From Pseudomonadota bacterium (lineage in GTDB: Bacteria; Pseudomonadota; Gammaproteobacteria; Steroidobacterales; Steroidobacteraceae), in the NCBI GenBank assembly GCA_037200975.1, contig JBBCGI010000001.1, forward strand, positions 1,178,001 through 1,242,000: a stretch of DNA of 64,000 bases, written 5' to 3'. Positions 27,843 through 36,904 of this stretch are shown in pieces. The stretch's first letter is position 1, and each line of letters starts with the position of its first letter. A program made the translations under genes and the position numbers. The notes below the pieces were generated by a model that made no database searches, was not told the DNA's origin, and saw only the letters and a program-made list of their open reading frames with translations.

Positions 27843-29454
27843 TTTGATTCGTAAGTTCCGGCGCGCTCCACCACCAGCCGTCGCGATGCATCGCGACGGC
27901 TGCGGTGACGATGCGTGTCACGATTTTGGCGAAGTCCTCTTCCGGCAGATCGATGCGGAAGATCAGCCTTCCGGTGCCGACCCAGCTCAAGGCCAGGCCT
28001 TCGGCGCGCAGGTAGAACTGCAGCATCCAGTTGTAGCGCGATGGCTGCGTGAAGATGAACGACCAGACCGTCGAGAAATGCTCGACGCGCGACGGCACGC
28101 CCGCCGCGGTCAACTGCGCGTTGAGGTTAGCCGCGCGCCGGTCCCACAGGTCGTCAAGGCCTCTGTACTTGGAAAGGAACTCCTCGCTTTCCAGCGCCAC
28201 GAGGAATTCATGCATCGCGCCCATGACGTATGGGTGCGAATTGAATGTGCCGCGCGCGAAGCAGACGTCTGCGGGCCTATCTTCCCGAAAACGCTTCATG
28301 AGGTCCTTGCGGCCGCAGAGCACGCCGACCGGCAGACCACCGCCCAGGGTCTTGCCATACGTGACCATGTCCGCGCAGATACCGAAGTATTCCTGCGCGC
28401 CGCCGGCCGCCAGGCGAAAACCCATGAAGACTTCGTCGAAGATCAGCACGATGCCGCGTTCGGTGCACACGTCGCGCAGCTTGAGCAACCACTCGCGATA
28501 CGCGGCGCGGTCGAAGTGCGCGCTGCGGCCGCTGTCGAGCAGCATCGAGTCGCTCGGTGCGTTGGAATTCGGATGCATGGCCTGCAGCGGATTGACCAGT
28601 ACGCAGGCGATGTCGCGGCGCTTGCGCAGCACACGCAGCGATGCGTCACTCATGTCCGCGAGCGTGTAGGTTTCGCGCGCGGTAATGGGATTGCCTACGC
28701 CCGGCTGCACGTCGCCCCACCAGCCGTGATAGGCGCCGCAGAACCGGACGAGATGCGTGCGGCGCGTGTGGTAACGCGCCAGCCGCACCGCCTGCATCAC
28801 CGCCTCCGTGCCCGACATGTGAAAGGACACTTCATCGAGCCCGGAAATCTCGCGCAGGCGCTTCACGTTGTACGTCATTACCGGGTGATAGCCGCCGAGC
28901 ACCGGGCCGAGATCGGCAACCAGGCGCGCGCCGCGTTCGATGCAGCCCTTGTAGAAATCGTAGCCGAAGACATTCACGCCGTACGAACCCGTGAGGTCGT
29001 AGAGCCGGTTGCCGTCGAGATCCGTGACTTCCGCGCCGCTCGAAGACTGCAGGAAGTTGCCGGCCTTGAGGTGCCGCCGCGCATAAGAACTGAACGGGAA
29101 CGGCACGCGATACCGCGCGGTGAACTGCACGTCGGACACACCGCGCTCGATCTCCGCGGACGCCGCCACCGTCTTGGGGAAACGCTGCGTGTACAGATCC
29201 GCGAGGCGCATGAATGCGCCGCGCCGGGTCTGGGCGACCTCACGCGGCGCGTCGTCGGCGCTGAAGAATTGCGCCTCGTCGAATTCGTAGAACGGCAACA
29301 GCTTCGCGAACCGTCGCGACCAGCGCGCGTGGCCCGCGAGCGAGCGGTGTTTGGCGCTCGACAGCTCGAGACGCAGCTGCAGCTTCCAGGACAGCCACAG
29401 TGTTGCGAGGAGCGCGAGGACGATGAGAGCCATGCCGGCAGGCGTGATGTTCAT
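27730..29454 (-). CDS. Membrane-anchored class III aminotransferase (glutamate-1-semialdehyde aminomutase-like)
   Basis: PLP enzyme of 574 residues. An N-terminal transmembrane helix (MALIVLALLATLWLSW, residues 8-23) should anchor it to the inner membrane. The catalytic domain has the class III features: FHMSGTEAVMQAVRLAR, LIFDEVFMGFR with D340 for the PLP nitrogen, and the Schiff-base lysine K368 in MVTYGKTLGGGLPVG. Sequence style is that of glutamate-1-semialdehyde mutase relatives, but the anchor and about 100 extra N-terminal residues make a hemL role unlikely. Similar fusions occur near natural-product or lipid genes. It diverges from psd with only 47 bp between starts. Confidence 0.82.
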   Translation of the reverse strand: MNITPAGMALIVLALLATLWLSWKLQLRLELSSAKHRSLAGHARWSRRFAKLLPFYEFDEAQFFSADDAPREVAQTRRGAFMRLADLYTQRFPKTVAASAEIERGVSDVQFTARYRVPFPFSSYARRHLKAGNFLQSSSGAEVTDLDGNRLYDLTGSYGVNVFGYDFYKGCIERGARLVADLGPVLGGYHPVMTYNVKRLREISGLDEVSFHMSGTEAVMQAVRLARYHTRRTHLVRFCGAYHGWWGDVQPGVGNPITARETYTLADMSDASLRVLRKRRDIACVLVNPLQAMHPNSNAPSDSMLLDSGRSAHFDRAAYREWLLKLRDVCTERGIVLIFDEVFMGFRLAAGGAQEYFGICADMVTYGKTLGGGLPVGVLCGRKDLMKRFREDRPADVCFARGTFNSHPYVMGAMHEFLVALESEEFLSKYRGLDDLWDRRAANLNAQLTAAGVPSRVEHFSTVWSFIFTQPSRYNWMLQFYLRAEGLALSWVGTGRLIFRIDLPEEDFAKIVTRIVTAAVAMHRDGWWWSAPELTNQTIRRRVRSETLRALGVFRASGRSTPHASNTEAPSSTS

Positions 29455-29501
29455 GGCTCACAACCTTATTGCCGCCAGCTTTCAATGAAGTGACATTTGC
29501 C

Positions 29502-30344
29502 ATGAGTTTGCGTGAGGAATTGAGTTTTCTGGTGACCAACCGCGTTCCGCGCCGTTGGTTGACGCGCCTGATGGGCCGTTTGAGCCCGCTCGAGGTGCCG
29601 ATCCTGACCCCCGCCGCCATCGGGCTGTGGAAGATGTTTTCCGATCTCGACCTGAGCGAAGCCCGGAAGAGCCGGTTCACCAGCCTGCAGGATTGCTTCG
29701 TTCGCGAGCTGAAGCCCGGCGCGCGGCCTATCGCCCAGGACCCCGCGACGCTCGTGAGTCCGTGCGACGGGATCGTCGGTGCGTGCGGGTTGATCGAGCG
29801 CGGCACTGTGCTCCAGGCGAAGGGATTTCCGTACACGTTGACCGAGCTACTGGGTGATGACGCGCTCGCGGAGGTTTACGAGGGCGGGCAGTACGTCACT
29901 CTGCGCATTACGCCGACGATGTATCACCGCTTCCACGCGCCGCATGATCTCGAAGTGCAGCACGTTACTTATGTGACCGGCGATACGTGGAACGTGTATC
30001 CGATCGCGTTAAGCCGCGTTCCGCGGCTGTTTTGCCGCAACGAGCGCGCCATCCTGCGGTGCCGGCTGACTTCGAGCGGGACGCCGATCGCGTTGGTGCC
30101 TGTTGCGGCCATTCTTGTCGCCAGCATCCGGTTGCATTGCGCGGATGTGTTGTTGCATCTCAAGTATGCCGGGCCTAACGAAATACCTTGTAACGCGAGG
30201 TATGAGAAGGGACAGGAGATGGGGTGGTTTCAGCATGGGTCCACGATCATCGCGCTGGTGCCGAAGGGTGTGGAGTTGAGTGAAGGGGTCAGCGAAGGAA
30301 AACGGATCCGCATGGGGGAGCCGCTGTTTTGCGAAGCGAGATGA
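29502..30344 (+). CDS. psd: Phosphatidylserine decarboxylase proenzyme
   Basis: Makes phosphatidylethanolamine from phosphatidylserine. The 280-residue proenzyme cleaves itself to give a pyruvoyl group. The cleavage motif HGST is present at G246-S247-T248, and the catalytic Asp (SPCDG, D89) and His (TMYHRFHAPHD, H142/H145) are in place. I chose the ATG at 29502 (MSLREELSFL); an upstream start at 29469 adds 11 residues. The last codons overlap the next gene by ATGA, so the downstream membrane protein is translationally coupled. Confidence 0.92.
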   Translation: MSLREELSFLVTNRVPRRWLTRLMGRLSPLEVPILTPAAIGLWKMFSDLDLSEARKSRFTSLQDCFVRELKPGARPIAQDPATLVSPCDGIVGACGLIERGTVLQAKGFPYTLTELLGDDALAEVYEGGQYVTLRITPTMYHRFHAPHDLEVQHVTYVTGDTWNVYPIALSRVPRLFCRNERAILRCRLTSSGTPIALVPVAAILVASIRLHCADVLLHLKYAGPNEIPCNARYEKGQEMGWFQHGSTIIALVPKGVELSEGVSEGKRIRMGEPLFCEAR

Positions 30345-31096
30345 AAGTCGTCGCGTGGTGGGTGTTATTGAGCGCGGTGGCGGCGATCAACATCGTGTTG
30401 TGGTGCCTTGCCGCCGGGGCGGACGATCGCGACCCAGCCAGCGCGCAGCTCGTGTTGTCGGGTCTCTACGTTTTCGGCTGCGCGTTTCGATCGTTCTTGC
30501 CCATCTACGACATCCCGCGGCTGTGTCTGGTGAACACGTGGGCGTCCACCGTTATCGTCGGCCGCTCCGTCGCGACGGTCGCCGAACTCGCGTTCGCTGC
30601 GCAATGGGCGGTGTATCTGCATGCCAGCGAGCTGGAAAGTTTGCGCGTGGTGTCGCTCTTGATCGTGCCACTCATCACCATTGCGCAGATTTGCTGCTGG
30701 CATGCGGTGCTCACGACAAGGAATCTGGGGCACGTATTCGAGAACTCGCTGTGGGGAGTTTCCGCCGCGCTGATCGTCGTGGGGCTTCTTGCAACTGCGT
30801 ACCAGTGGCCGGCAAGCCGCACGCCTCTGCTTGCCACGTGGGTGGTGGGAGGCGCGATGTATATCGCGTACATTTTCATCGTCGACGTTCCCATGTATTG
30901 GTCACGATGGAAGTCGGACGAGGCGCAGGGACGGAAGTACCTCAGCCTCACACAGGGAGTAGCCGACGCGTCCCGGCGCAGTCAAACATCGTTCCGGTGG
31001 GAAGTTTGGCGCAGCGAAGTTGTCTGGATGACGCTCTACTTCAGCGTCGGCGTGTGGGTGAGTCTTTCGCTTATTTTTGCGACGCCTTCCAATTGA
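30341..31096 (+). CDS. Six- to seven-helix membrane protein coupled to psd
   Basis: Hydrophobic protein of 251 residues. Helices are visible from MKVVAWWVLLSAVAAINIVL, then around GLYVFGCAFRSFLPI, VATVAELAFAAQWAVYL, VSLLIVPLITIAQICC, GVSAALIVVGLLATAY, VVGGAMYIAYIFIVDVPM and a last one before the C-terminus. A cytoplasmic loop follows the sixth helix (SRWKSDEAQGRKYLSL). I do not recognise the family. The ATGA overlap with psd suggests a function in phospholipid metabolism or lipid sensing. The convergent VOC gene starts its 3' end 10 bp away. Confidence 0.7.
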   Translation: MKVVAWWVLLSAVAAINIVLWCLAAGADDRDPASAQLVLSGLYVFGCAFRSFLPIYDIPRLCLVNTWASTVIVGRSVATVAELAFAAQWAVYLHASELESLRVVSLLIVPLITIAQICCWHAVLTTRNLGHVFENSLWGVSAALIVVGLLATAYQWPASRTPLLATWVVGGAMYIAYIFIVDVPMYWSRWKSDEAQGRKYLSLTQGVADASRRSQTSFRWEVWRSEVVWMTLYFSVGVWVSLSLIFATPSN

Positions 31097-31106
31097 CGTC
31101 CTTGCT

Positions 31107-32096
31107 CTAGCGGCTCAACCCATGAAACTCGAACAGCAGCCCGACGTCGTCGTACGTGGGCGCAAGGATTGAATCTCCTTCCAACCCTGCGTATTGCTCG
31201 AGCTTCAAACCGTACCCGCGTTCGATCATTCGCTGGGTCCGCGCGAGATCCTTTACCGCAAGACTCAGGCCCAGCACGTGCGTGCCGCGCTTCGCGAGCG
31301 CTTGCGCCGCGATGCCCTCGCCCTTCGGCACTAGCAAGACGATCGAGTCAGGTCCCGCCTCGAGCCGAACGCCGCGCGCGTTGAGCCGTGTCATCTCGAC
31401 TTCTCCGCGATCGACAAAGCCCATCTTCTCGAGCGCTTTCCGGTCCGCGGCAATGTCCTTCGACAGCACCCAGATGCTCGACCAGCTCTGGGTACCATTG
31501 GGATGTATGCTCGTGATCGCGCGATCCGCGCTCTGAATCGCGGTGGGATTCGACTCGGCATAACTGATGAAGAACAAATCGCCGAACGTCACCGGCGACT
31601 TCGCAAAACTTGCGATGCGCCAATCTGCCGTGACCGGCGGCCGTGGCCCCTCGCCATCGGGATCGAAGGTAAGCGGCGATGGCAGATCGAGATCGAAGCC
31701 GCGCTTACGTAGATAGCCATCCAGCGCGTCGAAATCGAGCGGATGGATCGCGAAGGTTCTCGCTCCCCGGTCGCTGTGCAGCGCGTCGAGGTCTTCGCGA
31801 GTGTTGTCGTCCAGCTCGGCGCGTGGCTTGGTCGTGTAGAGCAGCTCGATGTAGCTTTGCTCACCAAGGCGGACCATCCGGTTCGCGACGCCGTCACCGA
31901 AATCGCCGCCCGGCCGCACCTGGAAGCCGAGCTTCACCGCGAACACCGCAGTGGCGCGGTCGATGTCGGCGGTCCACAGCATGATGTGGTCGAGGCCGTC
32001 GGTGCGCCATGTGGCATCGGCGGCGGATGCGGGGGCTTGCGCGAGTGCGCTTAGGGTGAGTACCGCAACCAGCGAGACTATGCGCGTGTTAGGCAT
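31107..32096 (-). CDS. Secreted VOC (glyoxalase-fold) protein
   Basis: Protein of 329 residues, with a signal peptide (MPNTRIVSLVAVLTLSALAQAPASA), which is unusual for the vicinal-oxygen-chelate fold. The first module starts LDHIMLWTADIDRATAVFAV and holds a His and a Glu (SYIELLYTT). The second covers SSIWVLSKDIAADRKALEKM to VGLLFEFHG. The arrangement matches glyoxalase-like domain proteins (PF13468 type). The role could be metal-dependent isomerisation or dioxygenation in the periplasm, or ligand binding. Start at ATG 32094-32096, in the 96-bp gap shared with the divergent TonB receptor. Confidence 0.75.
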   Translation of the reverse strand: MPNTRIVSLVAVLTLSALAQAPASAADATWRTDGLDHIMLWTADIDRATAVFAVKLGFQVRPGGDFGDGVANRMVRLGEQSYIELLYTTKPRAELDDNTREDLDALHSDRGARTFAIHPLDFDALDGYLRKRGFDLDLPSPLTFDPDGEGPRPPVTADWRIASFAKSPVTFGDLFFISYAESNPTAIQSADRAITSIHPNGTQSWSSIWVLSKDIAADRKALEKMGFVDRGEVEMTRLNARGVRLEAGPDSIVLLVPKGEGIAAQALAKRGTHVLGLSLAVKDLARTQRMIERGYGLKLEQYAGLEGDSILAPTYDDVGLLFEFHGLSR

Positions 32097-32153
32097 GGGG
32101 AGAATCGTACCGCATTGCCGGCGAAACGGGGCCATCCGCACTCCAATAGTTAT

Positions 32154-32171
32154 ACGTTCCAGCGGGAACGT
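32154..32171. repeat. GTTCC/GGAAC palindrome, copy 5
   Basis: ACGTTCC-AGCG-GGAACGT with perfect arms, located 22 bp upstream of the TonB receptor start at 32193 and 58 bp upstream of the divergent VOC gene. In this position it could act as an operator for either gene. Confidence 0.7.
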
Positions 32172-32192
32172 CGTGGCTCATACTACCCCCGC

Positions 32193-34307
32193 ATGAAGAA
32201 AGCGGCTGCATGGATGCTGTTGGTGGCGACCAGCGTGACAGGCGTGCATGCGCAAACGCCGACTCCCGCGCCCGCCCCCGTCGTTACCGAAATCGTCGTC
32301 ACCGGCGAGAGACCGGCCGTCGAAACGCGCGTCGATAGAAAGGTGTACGCGGTATCGCGAGATTTGCAGGCCGCGATCGGCAGCGCCACCGACGTGCTGC
32401 GCAACGTGCCGTCCGTGAGTGTCGACATCGAGGGCAATCCGAGCCTGCGCGGCGACTCGAGCGTTCAGATCTTCATCGATGGCCACCCTGCCCCGGCGTT
32501 CAACGGCGCGAACCGCGGCGCGGCGCTCGAGCAGCTGTCCGCCGACGAGATCGATCGCATCGAGGTCATCACCAACCCGCCGGCTAACTTCAAGCGCGAA
32601 GGGACAGCGGGGATCATCAACATCGTGCTCAAGCATTCACGCAAGTCGCGGTCGGCTTCCGCGCGTGCGAGCGTGGGCACCGCGGGGCGATATGCCGCCG
32701 GAATGACCCAGGGCGTGCAAACGGGCAAACTGAACCTGCGGGCTTCCGCGCAGGTGCGCCACAACATCCGGGTCGAGGATTCTGAAGAATTCCGAATCCT
32801 GCGCGATGCGAATGGCGCAGTCGACAGCGATCTACAGTACCTCCGCCGAAGCGATGACGACCGCGTCGGAAAGTCGGTCAACTTCGTCGCGGACTACGAC
32901 GCGAGCGAAAGCGACCGCGTGACCGCCGAGGGCAACTTCTGGCGCCGTGACACGGCAAGCCGCTTCACCGAGGACTCGCTCCTCCTCGATGGCACCGGCA
33001 CCACGTCGAGCGAGACGTCGCGGACGCGCAGGTCGGACGACTACACCTATTGGAGCGTCGCGGCCTTGCGGTGGCACCACGCCGGTGTGGCCGACGGTGA
33101 CGGGCTGGACGTGAGCTTGGAGCGCGTGGACGGTCGAGAAGTCGAGCCTTGGCGATTCACGGAGTCGAGCCTGGTACCGGCTGAGCCCGATCGGTTGCGG
33201 GACCAGAAGACGTACGAGGCCGAAGTGACGACCGAGCTTTCGATCGAGCACACGAAGAATTTCGAGTCGAAGGCGCGGTTCATCGCGGGCTACGACGCGG
33301 TACGCCTGCAAGGCAGATACGATCTGGTCCAGACCGTTCCGACATTGGTCGGTGAGCCCACCGTGGTCGACGACGACGCATCGTGGCAATTCGCGCATGA
33401 ACAGACGATTCACGCGCTGTATGCGTCGTTCGAGCAACCGTTAAACGCGTGGACCGTGCTGGCCGGACTTCGGCTCGAGCAGGCCGACATCGCCGCGGCG
33501 AGCGACTACTTCCGCGCATATCCCACCCTGCACGTCGCGGACAAGCTCGACGAACACAACACGCTGACGTTCAGCTATTCGCGCCAGGTGGAGCGGCCGT
33601 ACTGGCGATCGCTCTATCCAGACGTGTGGCGCCTCGATGAGCATACGCTGTACGCTGGCAATCCCGATCTCAAGCCCAGCGAAATGGATTCGCTCGAAGC
33701 GGGATGGTCGTGGGAGGACGGCCGTTCGTCATTGAGTGCGACGGTGTACACGCGGCGCACGCACGATGAGTTTACGGACGTGAATACCGTAAACGACGAC
33801 GATGTGTTGGTGGTTCAACCAGTGAACCTCGGGCAGAGCCAGTCCGGCGGACTCGAGCTCATTGCGTCGGGGCGCATCGTGGCCGGACTCGATGCCACGT
33901 TGAGCGGCAACGCTTATTACAAGGAAATCGACGCGAGCAACCTCGGGTTTGACGGCACACGATCGACGATCAGCTATGAAGGCAAGGCCGCGCTCAACTG
34001 GCGTGTAAGTGCGCGCAACCGCGCGCAGGTGAATGTCGAGGCGAAGGGCAAGGAGCTCACGCCGCAGGGGTATAGACGCGGCAGCGCGGCGGTGGACGTG
34101 GGATACCGGTTTCAGGTGCGGCCGAATTTTGCGGTGTTGGTGACGGCGTCCGATGTGTTCGCGAGCCGTCGAAATTCGATGGTGCTGGACACGCTCGCGA
34201 TTACGGGCGCGGAGACGGTGCGGCAGCCGGGGAGGATCGTGTTTGTTGGTGTGTCGTGGACGTTGGCGGCGGAAAAGAACGCGGAGAGTTTCGAGTACGA
34301 GAAGTAG
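32193..34307 (+). CDS. TonB-dependent outer-membrane receptor
   Basis: Receptor of 704 residues with signal peptide MKKAAAWMLLVATSVTGVHA. The plug domain starts EIVVTGERPAVETRVDRKVY, with the conserved NVPSVSVDIEGNPSLRG and IDRIEVITNPPANFKREGTAG. The barrel resembles the outer-membrane-protein beta-barrel family 3 receptors (short CirA/FepA relatives). It has no STN domain, so it does not signal. A palindrome of the GTTCC family sits just upstream of its start. The substrate is unknown. A decayed copy of its 3' region exists 3.1 kb downstream. Confidence 0.88.
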   Translation: MKKAAAWMLLVATSVTGVHAQTPTPAPAPVVTEIVVTGERPAVETRVDRKVYAVSRDLQAAIGSATDVLRNVPSVSVDIEGNPSLRGDSSVQIFIDGHPAPAFNGANRGAALEQLSADEIDRIEVITNPPANFKREGTAGIINIVLKHSRKSRSASARASVGTAGRYAAGMTQGVQTGKLNLRASAQVRHNIRVEDSEEFRILRDANGAVDSDLQYLRRSDDDRVGKSVNFVADYDASESDRVTAEGNFWRRDTASRFTEDSLLLDGTGTTSSETSRTRRSDDYTYWSVAALRWHHAGVADGDGLDVSLERVDGREVEPWRFTESSLVPAEPDRLRDQKTYEAEVTTELSIEHTKNFESKARFIAGYDAVRLQGRYDLVQTVPTLVGEPTVVDDDASWQFAHEQTIHALYASFEQPLNAWTVLAGLRLEQADIAAASDYFRAYPTLHVADKLDEHNTLTFSYSRQVERPYWRSLYPDVWRLDEHTLYAGNPDLKPSEMDSLEAGWSWEDGRSSLSATVYTRRTHDEFTDVNTVNDDDVLVVQPVNLGQSQSGGLELIASGRIVAGLDATLSGNAYYKEIDASNLGFDGTRSTISYEGKAALNWRVSARNRAQVNVEAKGKELTPQGYRRGSAAVDVGYRFQVRPNFAVLVTASDVFASRRNSMVLDTLAITGAETVRQPGRIVFVGVSWTLAAEKNAESFEYEK

Positions 34308-34356
34308 GAGCCCAGGGACGGTGATCGACACACCGCCTCAGAGCCAGGTATCGCGT

Positions 34357-34908
34357 CTACTTTCTGTGACCTAGCTCGACATCGATCCGATGACGCACTT
34401 CCGGGCGCATCTCCGCAGTCTTCATTCCACGCTCAAGTGCCGCTCGCGCAGTTGGCGTGCCGATTCGCTCGAGCGCAACGGCAGAACGAACGCGATACAG
34501 CGATTCGAGATTGCCCAAGTAGATGTCTACGTACTGTTGCTGAGACATTGCGGGCCCGTCTTCCTTGCCGCGCTTTTCGGCGTACAAGGAAAGCTCCTGA
34601 TACGCAACGATCAGCTTTTCGCGCGCCTCTTCACGCTTGGATGGCGCCAGCCCCGCGACGAGTGTGCTGGATAGCGATGGAACGATCGCGTCGCCGTAGT
34701 GCACGATGTTCTCCAGCTCGCCATCCGTGCATTCATCGCATTCGAACCACGCGACGAGCGCAGTTCGAGCCTTGGTGGAATCTTCGGGTTTGAAGGACAC
34801 GGGCTTTGGAGCCAGCTGCGCCTCGGTAGAAGTGTCTTGCTTACTGCATGATGCGCAGGCGATCAAGACACTCACTGAAGCCACTAACAACATTGGTCGG
34901 ATTTTCAT
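34357..34908 (-). CDS. Lipoprotein of unknown function
   Basis: Protein of 183 residues with a lipoprotein signal (MKIRPMLLVASVSVLIACASC). The mature part begins with a disordered stretch and then has helices suggesting HEAT-like packing (NIVHYGDAIVPSLSSTL, RSAVALERIGTPTARAALERGM). A CDECTD motif may form a disulfide. It is the last gene of a three-gene minus-strand operon, 29 bp after the metalloprotease. It could be a chaperone, inhibitor or anchoring partner for that protease; this is a guess from order only. Confidence 0.65.
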   Translation of the reverse strand: MKIRPMLLVASVSVLIACASCSKQDTSTEAQLAPKPVSFKPEDSTKARTALVAWFECDECTDGELENIVHYGDAIVPSLSSTLVAGLAPSKREEAREKLIVAYQELSLYAEKRGKEDGPAMSQQQYVDIYLGNLESLYRVRSAVALERIGTPTARAALERGMKTAEMRPEVRHRIDVELGHRK

Positions 34909-34937
34909 GACGGTGAACCTCCATAGTCGCGATGTCT

Positions 34938-36371
34938 TCAGGGATCGATCGCGAGACTGGGGCAGGCATCGTTGGCGGTCGCATCCGGGCAGCTTCTCGT
35001 TGGCTCGCCAGGCCGGCGGCCATGAACGTTGAGACGCGAATTCGAATTGATGCTGGTTCGAAACATCTGCCCAATCGAAAACGAATTCCGGCCCGTGCCT
35101 CCAGTAATCATGATGTTGGTCGCGGGCATGCCTGCGACGGTGTTCGAGTGCCGCAGCGAGAAGGCATGGCCAATCTCGTGCGCAAGCGACTCATTGTCTG
35201 CGGCGGAGCTGATGATCAACACGTCGCCGTTACTTCCACCACACCACCAGCCGCGAGCGCCGGACGTGTCGTTGTAGTACACATTCAGCTCCCCGGCGGT
35301 GAAGCCAATATCACCGGTGAGCGCCGCCACGCTGTCGCAATCCGAATTGAGGAGCCCAGGTGCATCGGGGTCGGCTGTAGCATCGTGTACGGCGGTCGTC
35401 GTGATGCGAATTCCGCCCTCCTGTTGGTTGTACAGCTGATTGGCGCGTGCAACATCGGTCGTGATACGCGTTTGGGTAGAGCTGAACGGGCCTTGAATCA
35501 CCCAGAAAGTCACGGGTTCGGTGACCAGAGCAGACATAGCGACAGGCGTGACGTCGCCCCGATTGTCTGTCCAGGTATTCACGTTCTCTTTGAGCTTAAC
35601 CGCGTTGTCGAGCGAGAAGATGCCGACTTCCGAACGACAGTTTTGGTTGGATAACACGCTTCCTTTTATGATGACCGGATTGCCCCGCTCCGGCTCGTCA
35701 TTGACGCAACCGCTGATTCTGCGCGCGTCGAGCAACGAGAGCGCCTGACTTCCGGATGTGTTGTTAGTGATGCGGATTAAATCGAACCTGGGAGGTTTTC
35801 GACAGAAGGGGAACTGATACCGCATCCCGAAATCTCGGACGGTGAAATCCCCCAGGTACTGAGTCGCCGTGAAGGTGATTTCTTCGTTTGTAGAGGCGTC
35901 CGCCTTGTCGGCAATCTCATCCGCCGTAAATGCCTTGATCAACTTTTCGGGCAGCTGGATCTGCGGCGTGAGGATTGGTACGCCTCTCGCATCGCTGGAC
36001 CAACCTGAAATCGACGCCTGCCCCGGAGAAACCAACAGCGTATCTGCTTCCAATTTGGCGTTGCCGGTAATCTTCAGCGCCTTGAGCATCTCAGCCCGAA
36101 CGCCTTTCACCTGCAACCTGGCGACAGTGCCCTCCGGCGCAGTGAACCGAATGCGCATATCGATGGGGCCGGGACCCGGGCAGCCGGGACAACAGTCAAC
36201 TACCTCGCAACCGACAGGAATCTTTTGAATGGGAAGCTCAAGCTGAGCGCGCTCGAGTGGGCATCTCTTGAAGTCGATGGCAAATGGGGATTGCGCCATT
36301 GCCGATGAAATAGATCCGATGACGATCAACGACATCGCGACGACGTATCGGCGAGACAGTTGGATGCCCAT
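34938..36371 (-). CDS. Secreted metzincin-type zinc metalloprotease
   Basis: Protein of 477 residues. MGIQLSRRYVVAMSLIVIGS starts the signal peptide. The zinc site HEIGHAFSLRH (H398, E399, H402, H408) and a Met-turn candidate in NIMITGG (M421) define a metzincin. The N-terminal 200 residues carry cysteine-rich and Ig-like parts (CEVVDCCPGCPGPGP), probably a propeptide or binding region. Base composition is less GC-rich than the genes outside 34-42 kb. It lies between two small genes on the same strand and may be expressed with them. The substrate is unknown. Confidence 0.8.
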   Translation of the reverse strand: MGIQLSRRYVVAMSLIVIGSISSAMAQSPFAIDFKRCPLERAQLELPIQKIPVGCEVVDCCPGCPGPGPIDMRIRFTAPEGTVARLQVKGVRAEMLKALKITGNAKLEADTLLVSPGQASISGWSSDARGVPILTPQIQLPEKLIKAFTADEIADKADASTNEEITFTATQYLGDFTVRDFGMRYQFPFCRKPPRFDLIRITNNTSGSQALSLLDARRISGCVNDEPERGNPVIIKGSVLSNQNCRSEVGIFSLDNAVKLKENVNTWTDNRGDVTPVAMSALVTEPVTFWVIQGPFSSTQTRITTDVARANQLYNQQEGGIRITTTAVHDATADPDAPGLLNSDCDSVAALTGDIGFTAGELNVYYNDTSGARGWWCGGSNGDVLIISSAADNESLAHEIGHAFSLRHSNTVAGMPATNIMITGGTGRNSFSIGQMFRTSINSNSRLNVHGRRPGEPTRSCPDATANDACPSLAIDP

Positions 36372-36391
36372 GTTCCCTCCCGAATCGAGAC

Positions 36392-36904
36392 CTACTTGGT
36401 CACCACGAAAGTTCCCGTTTGTTCCTGTTCCTTGCTCGAATGCATTACGAGCACTGATAGTCCAACCGCCGTCATGCACGCCGGCGCTGTTAGACGACTA
36501 ACTACCACTCCATTGCCCGACGGACTCAAAAACTCGAATTGAGTTCTTCCCTTTGCTTCCTTCCACGCCTTATCGAGACCTTGCGGTGTCAAAGCCTTCT
36601 GCGCCACTGGCGGATTACCAGCTTCCTGCTGCGTCTCTTTCTCGACTTTAAAAGTCACGTTGACCCATACATAAGGCGCGGGCTTGCCTGCGGTCGTTGG
36701 CGTGCAATTGCAAATGGTCAACTGGAGCGGCGCCCTGGCGCCAAGCAGAAGATACTGCTCAGACACGTCAAGCAACGGCTCGACTTTGGGAAGCACCCAA
36801 GGAAATCCCGTTTTGCAAGGATCCGTCGGAGTTTGCGGCGGCGCATCACCTGCGAAAGCAATGCTGCAAAAACAAGTGCTGAGAACAAACGCGATGATTT
36901 TCAT
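36392..36904 (-). CDS. Small secreted protein of unknown function
   Basis: Protein of 170 residues, signal peptide MKIIAFVLSTCFCSIAFAGD. The mature protein appears beta-rich (LLLGARAPLQLTICNCTPTT, PYVWVNVTFKVEKET, TAVGLSVLVMHSS) with a CNC motif. I do not recognise it. It is the first gene of the operon that continues with the metalloprotease 20 bp downstream, so it may be a substrate, inhibitor or propeptide-like partner. Confidence 0.6.
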   Translation of the reverse strand: MKIIAFVLSTCFCSIAFAGDAPPQTPTDPCKTGFPWVLPKVEPLLDVSEQYLLLGARAPLQLTICNCTPTTAGKPAPYVWVNVTFKVEKETQQEAGNPPVAQKALTPQGLDKAWKEAKGRTQFEFLSPSGNGVVVSRLTAPACMTAVGLSVLVMHSSKEQEQTGTFVVTK

